64,000 nt of DNA from Oreocharis arfaki. Its lineage: Eukaryota; Chordata; Aves; Passeriformes; Paramythiidae. Positions 25,001 through 37,446 of the stretch are shown in pieces. The stretch's first letter is position 1; the number at the start of each line of letters is the position of its first letter. The stretch is from contig VZRR01013893.1 in NCBI GenBank assembly GCA_013398015.1, positions 2,321 through 66,320 of the forward strand. Direction: 5' to 3'. The notes under the pieces are model-generated. The model ran no database searches, was not told where the DNA came from, and saw only the letters and a program-made list of their open reading frames with translations. The position numbers and the translations under genes are program-made.

Positions 25001-25085
25001 CAGGCAGTGCAGTGTGGGGGGAACAGAGCAAATGGACACAAACACTGGATGGCAGGGAGGAGAGACAGTTGCAGCAGTGCAAGAG
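19041..25085. other. Unique non-coding sequence
   Basis: Six kilobases without a recognisable gene or interspersed repeat. Small features: an A-run at about 19660, T-runs near 22210, and two overlapping perfect inverted repeats at 23538-23566, listed separately. No frame exceeds 100 codons except at the edge of the following microsatellite. Confidence 0.45.
23538..23566. repeat. Two overlapping perfect inverted repeats
   Basis: CCTTTTGTGAG (23538-23548) and CTCACAAAAGG (23551-23561) form an 11-bp stem with a 2-base loop. TGAGCCC (23545-23551) and GGGCTCA (23560-23566) form a 7-bp stem with an 8-base loop. The stems share bases, so only one can form at a time. Confidence 0.8.
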
Positions 25086-25089
25086 GAGC

Positions 25090-25178
25090 CATCCATCCAT
25101 CCATCCATCCATCCATCCATCCATCCATCCATCCATCCATCCATCCATCCATCCATCCATCCATCCATCCATCTATCT
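25090..25178. repeat. (CATC)n microsatellite, about 21 units
   Basis: An uninterrupted CATC run extends to about 25171, followed by two CTAT-type variants. All six reading frames are open because the unit contains no stop. That alone produces several overlapping Met-Asp-Gly-Trp or Ile-His-Pro-Ser frames, none of them genes. The length suggests a polymorphic locus. Confidence 0.97.
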
Positions 25179-25796
25179 CACTGTACTTTCCAGTGCTGCC
25201 AGCCCCTTCCTGTCTGGGCTATACATTGCTGCTCAGCCTCTTTGCAAGCAACAATTTGGTGACTTCAAAGAGACCATTCTGCTGCCCCCTTTCCTGAGGC
25301 AAGTCTGTGCCTAAACAGACTTGTTAAAATTGAGATTGCAATATAAAATCCTCCTTATTGTTCAGCTGGAAAGCTGTTCAATCAGATCCTCAGATAGGAA
25401 TCAATTTTATTTGGAAATGACACAAAGGGTTGTCTCTTAGCCTCTTAGCTAAGAGCTAAGCCACTTAGCTTCTGTGGTTGCACTCGGAAGTTTTCATTGA
25501 TGATGTGATTACTGTCCATACCAAACAGTTACAGCATCATAAAATCCTTGGTCGGCCACCTGTCTCACCCCTCCAACCTTTCCAAAGAGTAGCCCTGTGC
25601 TTCTTGCAGCACAAAACCTCAAGAGGTGTATCATCTATTCAAGTCAGCTCTTAAGTGTGTGGGAAACAGCCAAAGATTGCTTGATAAGCCTGTAGAATAA
25701 ATCATTATCAAAACAGGCAAACAGAGCTACTATGGGAAAATCCTGTGAATTAATTATAGATTATAAGGTATCAGTTATTATTTAAATGAACAGAAA
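25179..25796. other. Unique sequence with a small palindromic cluster
   Basis: The only structure noticed is a local repeat of 'cttagct/agctaag' at about 25434-25470. No gene or interspersed repeat. Confidence 0.45.
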
Positions 25797-25893
25797 CAAG
25801 CAAATATACATATATGTGTACTTTTGTGTAAACAATATATAAAAACAATATATATGTAAACAATATGTATATAAACACGCGTATGTACAAATC
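25797..25893. repeat. AT-rich degenerate tandem repeat
   Basis: Three diverged copies of a unit resembling 'gtaaacaatatatat', followed by 'tataaacacgcgtatgtaca'. It is a degenerate minisatellite with alternating purine-pyrimidine stretches. Confidence 0.65.
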
Positions 25894-28800
25894 TGTTCCT
25901 ATAGCAAAGCTTTCATTTATGGGCTTTCTGGCTGTCATCCCTCAAGCCATGTTTGCAAGATAAACTGTGTGTTTGTTATGTGTGGCATAGTAGCTTGAAA
26001 ATTGATTTTTTGGAAGCACTTTGAAAAGGGGAAAGAAAGAGAAAGTAAGAACAGAGTTCGTCATGGGTCAGCACAAGGATACACAGAGCACCAGGGGCTT
26101 TGACTGAGCATGTTTGTGCCACAGCTCTGGTGTCCTCCTGTGAGCTCTGAGAAGCTGTGGGGAGGTCGAGGTTTGAATGCCTTTAGAAGTGTTGTCTTAT
26201 TTGCTGTGTTCTTCAATTGTTTACATTTAAAATCTTTAACTTTTCTGTATAATTTTCCATCAGTTATGTTGGCAGTCATTCAGAAATGGAAAAAAAAATA
26301 ATAATTATAAAGCACTGTATAAAAAAAAGGTAGTTACTGAAAGTATGGTATGGTCAACTGATGTGCAGTGCTCCAGACCAAAAGAAATGTGCGCCTTTTT
26401 TTGCCCTCCATTCTCCCCACATGGACAGGACACAGTATGGGAGTGTCTTTCTACCAGAATATTTTGGTAGAGGTTGGGGAGGTGACATAGGCAGACTGCT
26501 GAATGGGTCTCTCTGGAGGCAGCAGGAGTCAAGGTCAGAGGAGATGAGACAGTCCATCACATCAACTTCTGCTAGTCTAGGAAGGCTGTCTGGCTGGAGT
26601 TATTCAGACTCTCTGTGTAGCTGGCCAAAATCTGTTTGTCTCAAGCCGTCTGGATGAGAAAGGTGATTTTACAGGTTTTGCAGTGTTTAATCAGATGGAG
26701 AAACAGCCTTGCTGTTTCTCTCCTGGGAATTACTGCAAAAAGAATGTTGAATATGTGGACTGTAACAAAGTAATGCTAATCACTGACATAGTGACTGTTA
26801 TTATCAGGACTACATAATAATTTTCTGTAAATTGGCTATAGATATTAATTATTGTTAATCAGCATCATTCTTCATACTGTAGTTCATCGTGAAATCTCTT
26901 GCAGGTTTTATTCTTTGAAAAGCTGTATTTAGCATTGCTTTGAGGAGTACTCACTTGCACAAATATTTTAGTATAGTTTCTTTTTGGTTCAAAGATGCAG
27001 TGGCTTTACAAGTAAATGTATGAATGCTTGAATACCATATATGACCACCCTGATAGCGGGACTCATTAACAGTGGGCCTGATTTCTGTTCAAATATTGTT
27101 CAAACTTTTTTATCTGTTCATTACTATAAAAATATCCTGGCTTGTGTTTCTCTCTCAGATGACAGTTGCACTAGTGAAAAGGCTATACCTCAGTGATAAT
27201 CCACAAATTAAAATAGTAAATTGCAAATACCACAGGACTTGGAAGAAACCATTACAGTCTATTAGTTGCAGTTTGGAGTGCTAATGACATGCTAGCATCA
27301 GGCTCATTGGGAAGGACACTACATGACTGCGTTGCCAGCCATGGTGCCTTAGCAGCACAGGTGGATGCTGTGGGCTCCTGTCCCAGACAGATCAAAGCCT
27401 CTGTTGGGCAGTGCAGGCTGCTGGAAGACTTCATTCTGTGCTGCAGATGGCAACCAAGCTCCTTATGGTACTCTACACACATTGGGCTCCAGAGGATTCA
27501 GTGTTGGATATTGAATGTAACCTCTGTTGTGGTGGGATGTTGCCACCGCACTCCATGTGGTGGGACCACACAGAGACTGCTCTCAAGTTCCATCTCTGCT
27601 GAAACTCCAATATTGCAGTCATAGAGGGAGGTGAGCATGAAAAGCAAGTTCATGGGGATGAAAAACCCATTGGATGATTTTTAACCCCACAATGAAATGC
27701 AGCATCTTGCTCAAAAAGTCCTTTTGGAGTGCCCAAAGACAAAAGGAAGGAGCAGGAGAATCAAAGACAGTCCAAGGTTGGGGGCAGAGTCCACAGGTGG
27801 ATTGATCCTCCCTTCAGCTTCAGTTATGTGTGCAGTGGTGGTGGTTGCCCCTTCCAGCTCTCACAGTTTATTCCTGAAGGATGAATGAGGTGAGTGAGAA
27901 ACCTCTCCTGGAAGCATTGGTTTCCTTTCCTCCACATCAGCTTCTGTCTCCCCAGTTATAGGCTGGGAAGTTCTGGCCTTTTCTGTCTCTTAGCTAGGGG
28001 AGGAGGCAGGTGATGCACACGTCACAGGCGGCTGATGCAGAGCACACATACAGCGCTGCTCATGGCGCTAAAGACGGGCAGGACACAAATCCTTGCAACA
28101 TGTGAAAGCTTACATGCTACATAGTTTAGGGCTGAATCTTTTCATACGGAAGCTTAGTGCAGCATTTGCAGGTTGTGAACTTGCAGAGGAACATTTATAT
28201 TGAGGGATGAGGGGCCTCCTTTTGCTGCTGGCTGCCGTGACAGGCTCTAGAAATGTGGTGAGGCAGAGCAGCGCATGAGAGAGAGGAAGGTCTGTAACGC
28301 AGCATATGCAATCCGGCTACGGAAGGCATTTCCACTAGGTGTCACTGTGACCACAGGTTTGGCAAAACTGAAGCAGTACGCATTTCTTACATTCGCAACA
28401 GAAATATCCAGGCTTGTGGATATAGAGCCATAGTCTTGGTAGCTTCCGTTTCAGAAGTCAAGCCCTCAAGGGGCTTATCCCAGTCAGTTTATACTCGCGC
28501 TGTTTGTCCACAGAGTTGTGGCCAACAGCAGGATGATGAAGCTCTGTTCTTGAATCTGGCTTATGCTTCAGGTGTTTCTTGTTCTGCAGCCTTTTTACAA
28601 AGTGCTGTGAAGCCCAGTGAGTTCTTATACATGCTCTGTCTTCTTTCTGGCCCCTGGGAGACAGACTCTATGTCTTAGTTACTGCGACTGTAATCAGGGG
28701 ATGATTCAGTGCATCTATTTGCCAGTATTCTGGAGAGCTGACTTTTGCAAGGTGACAGGATCCTGAGAGCTGCTAGAATGTTGTCTGAGACTGATTAAAC

Positions 28801-31800
28801 CTGCTCAAATTCATGAAGGAGAAACACTGGGAAACTGTGATCCAAAGTGACAGAGGCCATGGGACAAAGGCATTGGACTAGCAGAGCCAGGGCAAAATGG
28901 ATTTCTTTGTGCTGGGATTGAATATGCAGCCTGGCTGCTGTATTTGTAAAAAATGTCACTTCTGCAAGCACTGCACTTGTCCTTCTTTCCTCCCTTGGTG
29001 GATCCATCTGTGGCTCCTGCATTGCCACTTACCTGTGGGAAGCAGGCATATACAGCATGATCCACTAATTTCACCTCCACCAGTACCTGTCATGAGGGTC
29101 CTGCTCAGCTACTGCCAACCATTTGCCTTTCTATTCAAATTTCATCACCTTTCCTCTCATGTCTTCTCTTCTTCTTCAGAACTGCTGAACATGTCCCAGC
29201 ACTTCATTTCCATGCCAAGAGATAGGCCCAGATCTCAGCAGGAGTCAACTTTTTGTGTGAGGAGTAGGTTACCCTGACGTCCACAGCCACTTTTTTCGTC
29301 ACTGATGTAACATGCTCTATTTTCACCCATCAGTGATGGTTTTCACACCAAACACCAACATCACCCCTAAAAATTCAATATATCCCATGTGTTCCAGTGG
29401 GATTAACAGTGTCAGCTCCTTTATGCGCAGCAGATCTCTGAGCGGTTTTGCATGCTGATGTACGAAGATCTCTTCCCCCAGAAGTAAGGAGATTTTCCAT
29501 GTCAAAACCCCACATGCCAAGCAAGCTTGGTGCCATTTTTATGAGAAAAGGTTAGAGGAAAGCTTGGTCTGAGCACCCAGCTGAGATAGCAATCAAGGCT
29601 TTGAGAGGTGGCATACAGAAATACTTGCTTCTCAGTTCATTGTTCCAGCTAAGCCTCACTCCTGTTTCAGCCCTGTGTGTACCAACACACAGCACCCTGG
29701 AGAAGGGCTGCAGACTCCCAGCATCACTGTCTGGCCTTTTCCCAGGACATGTGGCCCTGCAGCTAATGCAGCTGTGCTATCCTTCCCTGCTGCCCCTGTC
29801 ACCAGGCAGCTGGAGTGGGAAGCCAAGGTGGGAGAGGAATTCAGTGGCTTAGAGGTGGCTGGGGAAGAACAGAAATAGGCAAATGAAAGGCAGGAGTCAT
29901 TTCAAGGAAATCATGTTACTTGTTTTCAGGGTCAGTACTTAAATAATGGACTGCACACTTTGCTGTAAATCTCTACTTGAGTATAAGCATATGGAAAGTA
30001 TTTTGGGATAAATTAACTTCGTAAATTATGGTTTCTCTGTTTTCACTCAGTCCTCCCTTTTCTTGATGATTACTACTTCAGTTCTACCTCATTTCATGGG
30101 CTTGCTGTCTTGCCATACAGAAAACATGACAGCAGTGTATCTCAAAGGACTCAAATTCTTCTGCAAAAGGACTTTTGAGCTTCCCAAGTACCATGAAGAA
30201 GAGAAAGAAACCACAAAGTTGTGCTCAGGAAGATGCAAATGGCGATGTTATAGGAGAAATAGCATATGCTAATGTCTTTCCGGAGCTCATACCTGTGCTT
30301 TGCTCCTGGCCCAGGGTGAGTGACGCAGGATGCGTTTATGGTGCTCCCAGGGAAGATCTCTGCACTTGACAATGGATGCAGCCATGGGCTTGAAAGAGTT
30401 GGTAGATGCACTTCTCTCTTTTGAGATAAGGTACAGCTCTGAAGCGCTTTGCCTTCAAGCTGCCACAAGGTCTTCAGTTCCTGCTTTGCTTCTGCATAAC
30501 CTTTCTGTTCTCCTTGTCAGGGTATTCACTGTGCCCACCTTTCCACAACTTTTGAGTATTCTGAAGGGTGCTGTCCTTATCTGCTTTTGACAAGGAGTCC
30601 TTACTGTGATTTGCTCTACACCAGGGCTTACAGTCCTCCTTCAAGATCTCCCATCCAGAACTGGTCAGAAAGCAGATTTCTTGTCCCAAGAGAAAATACC
30701 AAGATTTCAATGCTTTTATTGTAAAGGAGGCCAGAAGAGCAATTTTATTACATATTACTTAATTGGTGTTCCAAGGGAGATTTGCCCAGCTTTGATCCTC
30801 TCTCTTTACTCCCTTTTCTCCTTTTTGTCTTTTCTCTTTTGTCTTTCTCCTTATAAGGTAAATATCACTTTGAATAATACAGTAAAATTCTCTGTAAGAA
30901 ATAACTGACATTGGGTACAGGAAGTCTACAGGCATATTTGATGTACTTCTGGTGGTAAAACAAATGCAAGTAGTAAAGAATATATTTTTATGTTGATGAA
31001 GTCCTGTCCCCCTGAAAAAAAAATTAAATTTTTTTTAAAATTAAAAGCTCAAACCCTTTCTAGCATGCACTTTGAGAACAGAGGCTAGCCTCAGTTTGTG
31101 TAGGAGCTGCCTTGCTGTTGAGCTGTGGCAGAATATGAAGTGAATGTTGAGTCGCCTTAGTTTGATGAAACCACTTTTTCTTCCTGACCAAGATGAAGGC
31201 TCAGCCCTTCTCCCATCAGAGACAGAGGACAGAAATGGATGGAAGGAAGAGGGGAGATGAAATGTGGGATTTTCCCACTGCAGCCCCTGAGGCACACATT
31301 TCTGTAGTCAGGGTAAGTTACAGACAGAATCTCTCTGAAGACAGGGAAAAATTTTTGAGGTTTCTCCTCTCGATAGTTTCACATTTTCCAGGCAGAGAGA
31401 TGGAGTTGGGATATTTCCTCTGGAGATCTGTGGGTCTTTGAAGTGGCTTCTTAAGTTTAAAGTAGATATAAAACAGCATGAAAAAGAAGTTACTTACACT
31501 GTTTCTTTTAATATGACAAATTCATTTTTAAAACTAATTGCAGCCCCAATGCTGGTTTTGACTAGTTCCGCCACATAAGGGTTTTGTCTATGAGCTTTTA
31601 ATACCATGTTGTTCTGCACTCTCAGGTATATTTCTGATTCTTTCGTGAAACGTCATATTTCTGATCCATTTGTAAATGAGCCTCTGGCTTGGCATATGGA
31701 TAATAACAGTGGGCAGAGAGGCTGCTTCAAGAACATTTGCTTTTCTGCATGCTACATGTGATTTAACAACACTATACCTAGCACAACTATTGCGCCTATC

Positions 31801-34800
31801 AGGTGGCATTATTTTCGCAGCAGTCACTGAATTATCTGTAGTAGCAGAAATGAGGGTCAGTTATTTTTCTCTCAGTTACCCCTGAATTTAATTTAATTTA
31901 TCAATCAGGCTCTAGAGCCTCAAATAGCTGCCCTGCAAGTAAGAAATATGTCATGCAAAATTATTACTTTTGGCCTCAAATTTTATGCACCCAAGGTCTA
32001 AAACCATCTGGTTTTATCCCAGTACAATTTTCCGTTTTCATTTTTCAGCTGAAAGGTCTGAACAGCCTATTTAAATCCACCAAAACATTTCTACATTATG
32101 TAGAAACCTTTGCCACTTCTACTGTCATGGACACACACAACTCTTTACCAGAAAGCTTGATAACATAAAGATTTTTTCTTAAAACTGAAAGTTTTCATTT
32201 TAAGTATCTATCTCTCATTCCGTTAAGCTTCAACTATCTGGTAGATACAAACTCGAGAGTTCCCTTGGGATATGTCTCATCTGGTCTCCTTTCCCCAGGA
32301 TGCCTGGTACTGGGATTGACTTTTAAAGCTATATGGCAAGCTGTACCTTCCGTCCTTTCTCTAACGTAGCTATGAGAAAGGATTGAGGGAGGGTCTGGGT
32401 TTGTGTTCTTTCTTCATTTAAGTGGCAATCTGTTGAAAGCATGAGGGCAAGAGTTAAGCAATGCAGAATAAAGGGGTTCAGTCATACTTTTTAACTGTTT
32501 ACTTTGTATCTTTTGATGCTGCTCTCTATTTACTTCCAGTGTAAAAAGAACATACGGGGCAAAAAAGGAGTGTTGGATGTTGTAAATGCCACTTTCTTCA
32601 ATAAGCTGTAATATCTCATTGACAAATATATCTGAGATTTCTGGGAATTTTTCCACAAAACTTCGGGTAGTTCCTGCTTTGCAGGGTTTGAGAAAAAAAT
32701 AATAAGGAAAAACCCTTAAAAAAACCAATTAAAAACATTTTTCAGCTTATGGAAAAGGAAAAAAGACTAATCTTAAAAAAAGTTCGGAAAAAAATATGGT
32801 ACAAAGCCTTGGCAGATGACATAAGGGTTTTCAATCTGTTGAAAAGAGAATTTTTCTTAATTGTCTTATACAGATAACAAGTTTTCCCCCCTTGTCTTGC
32901 GTTGCACACATATTCTTGTCAGTACCAGTACATTCTCTTGTCTCCTTTAAGAGGGAAGACGAAAGCAGTAAAACTTCATGGCTATGTCACTTTATACTGA
33001 TGACAAATGGACCTTTAAATGTATGACAGTTAGAAGAATTTGGCAGATTGTTTGAAGACAAAAAGAGAAGGAGGTCAAGGTTAATTTAAACACTGGATTT
33101 TAGCTTCTAACCACATTTGATCTTAGCTTAGAAGAAATTATTTAATGTAATATTGCATGGAAATGGAAAGAGCTGGAAAAACCTTTAAAGTCATCTGACA
33201 CAGCATTGGATTTCCAGCATATTTTTGAGTGTGTGTCTTGGAAAAAAAGTGAACAGCTACAATTTCAGCCCTGCTTTCCTGAGGGAGAAATTATTCACAC
33301 AGAGGTTTGTTGCTGATGAATGAGATTACCTCAGAAAAAAGTTTACTGTGTACAAATGCCTTGCACATGGTATAGTGAGAGGAGTATTCTTCAGTAAAAA
33401 CAGGAAAACAAGCTTTGAATTTGCAGTGGGATATTGATGAGACAGCCAAGGCTGGTTTTGTTACACATTGACTGTGCCAGAACACCCAGTGAATCTGCAT
33501 CTTGTGCACTTTTTCCTCCCTTTTTGGCTGCTTGTGACACTTATTTTTATTTTCATATGGTTACTTTTCATCCAGTATTTTTAGAGTCTGGAAGTGTGTA
33601 AAAAGCAGATACACTGTTGTTGTGGAAAAAATTCTCTAGGTTGTATTGGACTACCTAACTTTGCTGAAGATTGAGGGTCTGTACTCTTTGTAGGTCTAGC
33701 AATGGTAGTCAATACCTAAATCTTCCAAAAGCATGAGGTCTCCTATTTCCCAATCTCACACGGAATCAGTGACGTTTCAGTCAGTCACTGAAAAGTTATC
33801 TTTTAACTGATCATTTTTCCTCAGAATTAAATATCGCAGAAGTACATGGGCTACCTAATATTTTTTGAGGAGAAGGAGCATATATATGTGTGTGAAAAGG
33901 CGTGCATATGCCCTCTTTGCACCTTTTCTAATGCACAGAACAGACCACAGAGATCTGGAGCAGCTTTACAGTGGCTGAACATTGCTGCCCAAATTGGTAG
34001 CCTGCCATCCATTTCTACTTACACGCTTTCCATTTGCAGCAGTGTGGGCCTTCTTGTGTGTAGGAGGGTGCAGGAAACTTTTCCCACTTTTCTCCAGTTC
34101 AGCCTTGTTAGGCAGGCCAGTTCTGCAGGGAGGTGTCAAAGTACCACATAACCGTGACTCAGAAACTCACTGAAGGCTCTGCCAGTGTTTCTGGTAGTTT
34201 TGCTCATTAATACAAAGAAATTAAAGCTTGTAGGTTGCTTGACTTACTTTGCTGAAAATTTAGCCTAGATCCTGTAACCATGTAATGCCATTAAAACTTT
34301 AACAGCAGCATGCACTGAATTAAGCACATATTCAGTAATGGCAAAGTTGTTACTTAGATGTTTGGCTACAAACATGAGTTAAACTATGCAAACTTTTGGT
34401 TCCCCCTGAACTTTCTTCTGCTTGTGACATTTCTGCACTGTATAGCCCTAAATGTCTTCTAATCTTCTGTTTGAAGCTATATGCCTGCTGTATGCCAAAG
34501 AGCATGCTCACATATAAGTGAGTAGTTGGTACAATTTCTTGACTAAAAAGTGGCTTACAGCTAGATGGAAGAACTCTTCCGCGAAGAGGCTGCTTCATTA
34601 GCATTGGCTTTGTGTTTTGTCTGTGGCATAAAGTAAGCTTGAGCTTAGCCCTAAAAATATACCAGTTTTAGGTATGGTAGCACACTGTCAAGCTCCATGT
34701 GTAAGTATGGAGGGATCATGAGGCTCTCTGGGTCTCAGAAGTGCCCTGTGTCACTATAATCCTGTCTTATTGAATGGGGTTTGCTACCCAAATGTCAGTA

Positions 34801-37376
34801 CACCATCAGTCTTTACCACTATAGCTGTACTGGTAAAATGTTTTGAGCATTGACCCCACTGTGGAAGGCAGAATTTTAGAGGATCTTTGGGTGTCGTTTC
34901 TGCTGAATGGGGAGTGGGAGAAATACTGGAAGTCAGATTCTAAAATCCTCAAGAGAGAAAGACACTTAAACTGATCTGCTTTATTGTTTTCTGGGTATAT
35001 TGAAAGTCATTCCCTATTCCCCAGATAGTCAACCAAAAATAAATATTTTTTGCATCCCTCTGTCCTTTTTTATTTAAATGTCAGTGCTTGGAATAAATAT
35101 ACCCAACATGTTTTTCCATCAGTCTTCCAGTAACATAAGACCAGGGCTGTGATTATTGATATTTTGGAAGTGGCCAATGGCGGAAAAAGTGAAAGCAATG
35201 CCCTAAGAACTTTTTAGCCTGATAAATAAGAAAGAACTTTTACTTAAAGATTTTCTTAAACTTATATTATTAGTGATACAAATTACAAGACACAATGGAA
35301 GCCAGGAAGCCTCTTTTAGGTTCTGCTTGAGTTAGTCACAGATCAAAAAATTTAGTTTTCAACTTTTTTCCCAATTTTAAATTGAGGCATTAACATCATT
35401 TTTGTGAAGGTTGCTTCGCATTCTGGCTTCCTTTCAGCTACAGCGTTATTTGCAAATTACTTTGTGTAATCAATGCCCAGGAAATATGAAACCTGGTAAA
35501 CTGGGCAAAGCACACTCCGAGTATGATTAGCAAGCACAGGGAGGCTTTGGGTTTTTTTTTTTTAAATTTTAAAACATCAAGAACTGTAGCCAAATCAAAA
35601 CAGTGGATTTTTTTTTCATCCATTTGATACTGTTACAAAACATACACTATGAGACTTGGGTTAGGATATATTTCTTTTGGAGCTCTCCAAGTAAGCAGCA
35701 GTCCAAGTAAGAAGTCTGCTTTGAGTAAGCAGTCTTTTTAGCAAGACTTAACATACTTACCAAATTGTAATTGTGCAAAGTTTGTCTATACACGTTAAAG
35801 TGCGTGGAGATATGCTGTTTGATTCATAGGGGGCAAAAAACCCGTAAGTTTTTTAAATGTTAATTTGCACGAAGAAAGAGACTTCCTGATGTAGACTTCA
35901 TCCACTTTGGCATGAATATATAGATTTTTGCCCTGTGTGCTGCTGAGACCCTGCATTGTAATACCTCAGATAATGAAAAATTTCATCCTAAATGTAATAT
36001 GATAGATAAGAAATTCTCAGCAGTCACAGATTTTGTCTAATGATTGCCTTACTAATTGAATATTGTAATGTTGCACCTCCTAGGACCATACTGCAATTTT
36101 TTAGACTTCTGAGTCTTTGATGTAGTATTGTAATAACTACACCTGTCACATTTTTTTTTTAAATATCAAATCTCAGAATAACATCACACTCTTTTCAATC
36201 AAGATGAATGCTTATGGAAAAATGCAATTGTTATTGATATTGTGTGTTATAAACAGTAACTATTTCCCTTTCAATTTTTTTTGGTGAAACCATCAAAAAT
36301 CTTATTTTTTAACTATGAAGGCTCTCAAAACCTCACAAATTCCAGTGTCATTTTAACAATTAAAAAGAAATACAAATTAGGAAGAAAAAGGTTTTGAAAT
36401 ATTCCTGTAAAAAATGAACTTAATTTAAAAAAAAAATTAATGGAATTAAACATTGGTATACTTTATAGCAAAAGATTCAACTACCTATCAACCTGCAACT
36501 CTGTTTATCTTGGTATTTCATGAGCACAATACACAAATAATTTAAAAGAATAGAACAACCCATTAATATCTAAACCAAAATTTTAATCTTGCAATATAAT
36601 AGTAGCAGATGCAATTCAGGTAAGGTGTGGATTTGGGGTAATAAATGAAATAAATTCAAGAAACTCACTGTCCTTTTCAAGTATTAAATCTGTAAGAGTA
36701 GCACTTTCACCTGCCACAATTTGGTTTACCTTTCTTTGCATTTCTTCCCCAAGTCAGATATACTCCATATGCTTCTGTAAACCCCTTCCAGTTGTATAGC
36801 CAGAGTCTCCATTTACTGTCATTCTTTGGGATTAAGGAGCCCTTGTCTAGCTCAAAGGGGTCTGCAAACCACATCTGTTAAGGAGTAAGCAGGGCAGACT
36901 TACTGTGCTGTTGGAGAGGAGGGTGCATGGGTGGTAACCTGTGTGGACAACCTTTGCTTTCCCTGCTTTAACCTCACTTACCAAGTTAGCTTGCATGAAA
37001 TCAGGTTGCACACACAGGATCTGCTCCATCCACAAAGGCTTTCTGGTGTTTTCCTAGGTGTCTCCTATTCCATCTCCTTGTATTAGACACACATCCAGTA
37101 CAACTACTGCTAGATGTGTCAGCTTTCCCTGAAACTAAGAGTGAATGTCCGCCCTGATGGGTAGAGTGGTGAGCGGCAGGCAGTAGCTCTGTGGTTATGG
37201 ATTAGTAGCAGAAAGGTGACTTCAACTTTTACTAAATGCATAGCAGGACAGCCACAAAGAGCTTGTGCTGTGCATCCCCTCTGTGATATGGAGTATGGCA
37301 TGGGTGGAAAGCGAGGTAAAAGAGTGGGATTGGGTGGGGAATGCAGCACCAAACCTTTTTTCAGTTTATGGAATAT
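25894..37376. other. Long AT-rich stretch with no confirmed gene
   Basis: Over 11 kb I find no confident exon, LTR or complete repeat. Minor items: a perfect 10-bp hairpin at 26698-26720, a near-palindromic A/T block at about 31015-31045, a possible worn CR1 trace at about 33160-33215 ('gaaaaacctttaaagtcatc'), and a weak exon candidate at 32560-32705 described under findings. The rest has the texture of intergenic or intronic DNA. Confidence 0.45.
26698..26720. repeat. Perfect inverted repeat, 10-bp arms
   Basis: GAGAAACAGC (26698-26707), spacer CTT, GCTGTTTCTC (26711-26720). No T-run follows and no function is assigned. Confidence 0.85.
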
Positions 37377-37446
37377 AGAATCACAGAACCATGAAATCGT
37401 TTAGGTTGCAAAAGAGTTTTAAGATCATTGAATCCGACTGTAAACA
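37377..37446 (-). mobile_element. CR1 LINE 3' terminal fragment, minus strand
   Basis: Complement of the CR1 3' end. Octamer-derived 'agaatcacagaaccatgaa' is followed by 'tcgtttaggttgcaaaagag' and 'aagatcattgaatccgact', corresponding to the family's 'ggttggactcaatgatctt' block. Only about 70 bp are present, a severely 5'-truncated copy. Confidence 0.88.

Noticed and set aside
24810..25314. Overlapping frames up to 150 codons on both strands
   Set aside because: They are open only because the (CATC)n repeat lacks stops in every frame.
30175..30320. Frame ending at a good donor-like CCAGG|GTGAGT
   Set aside because: No acceptor upstream in a suitable position, and the translation shows no conserved-looking pattern.
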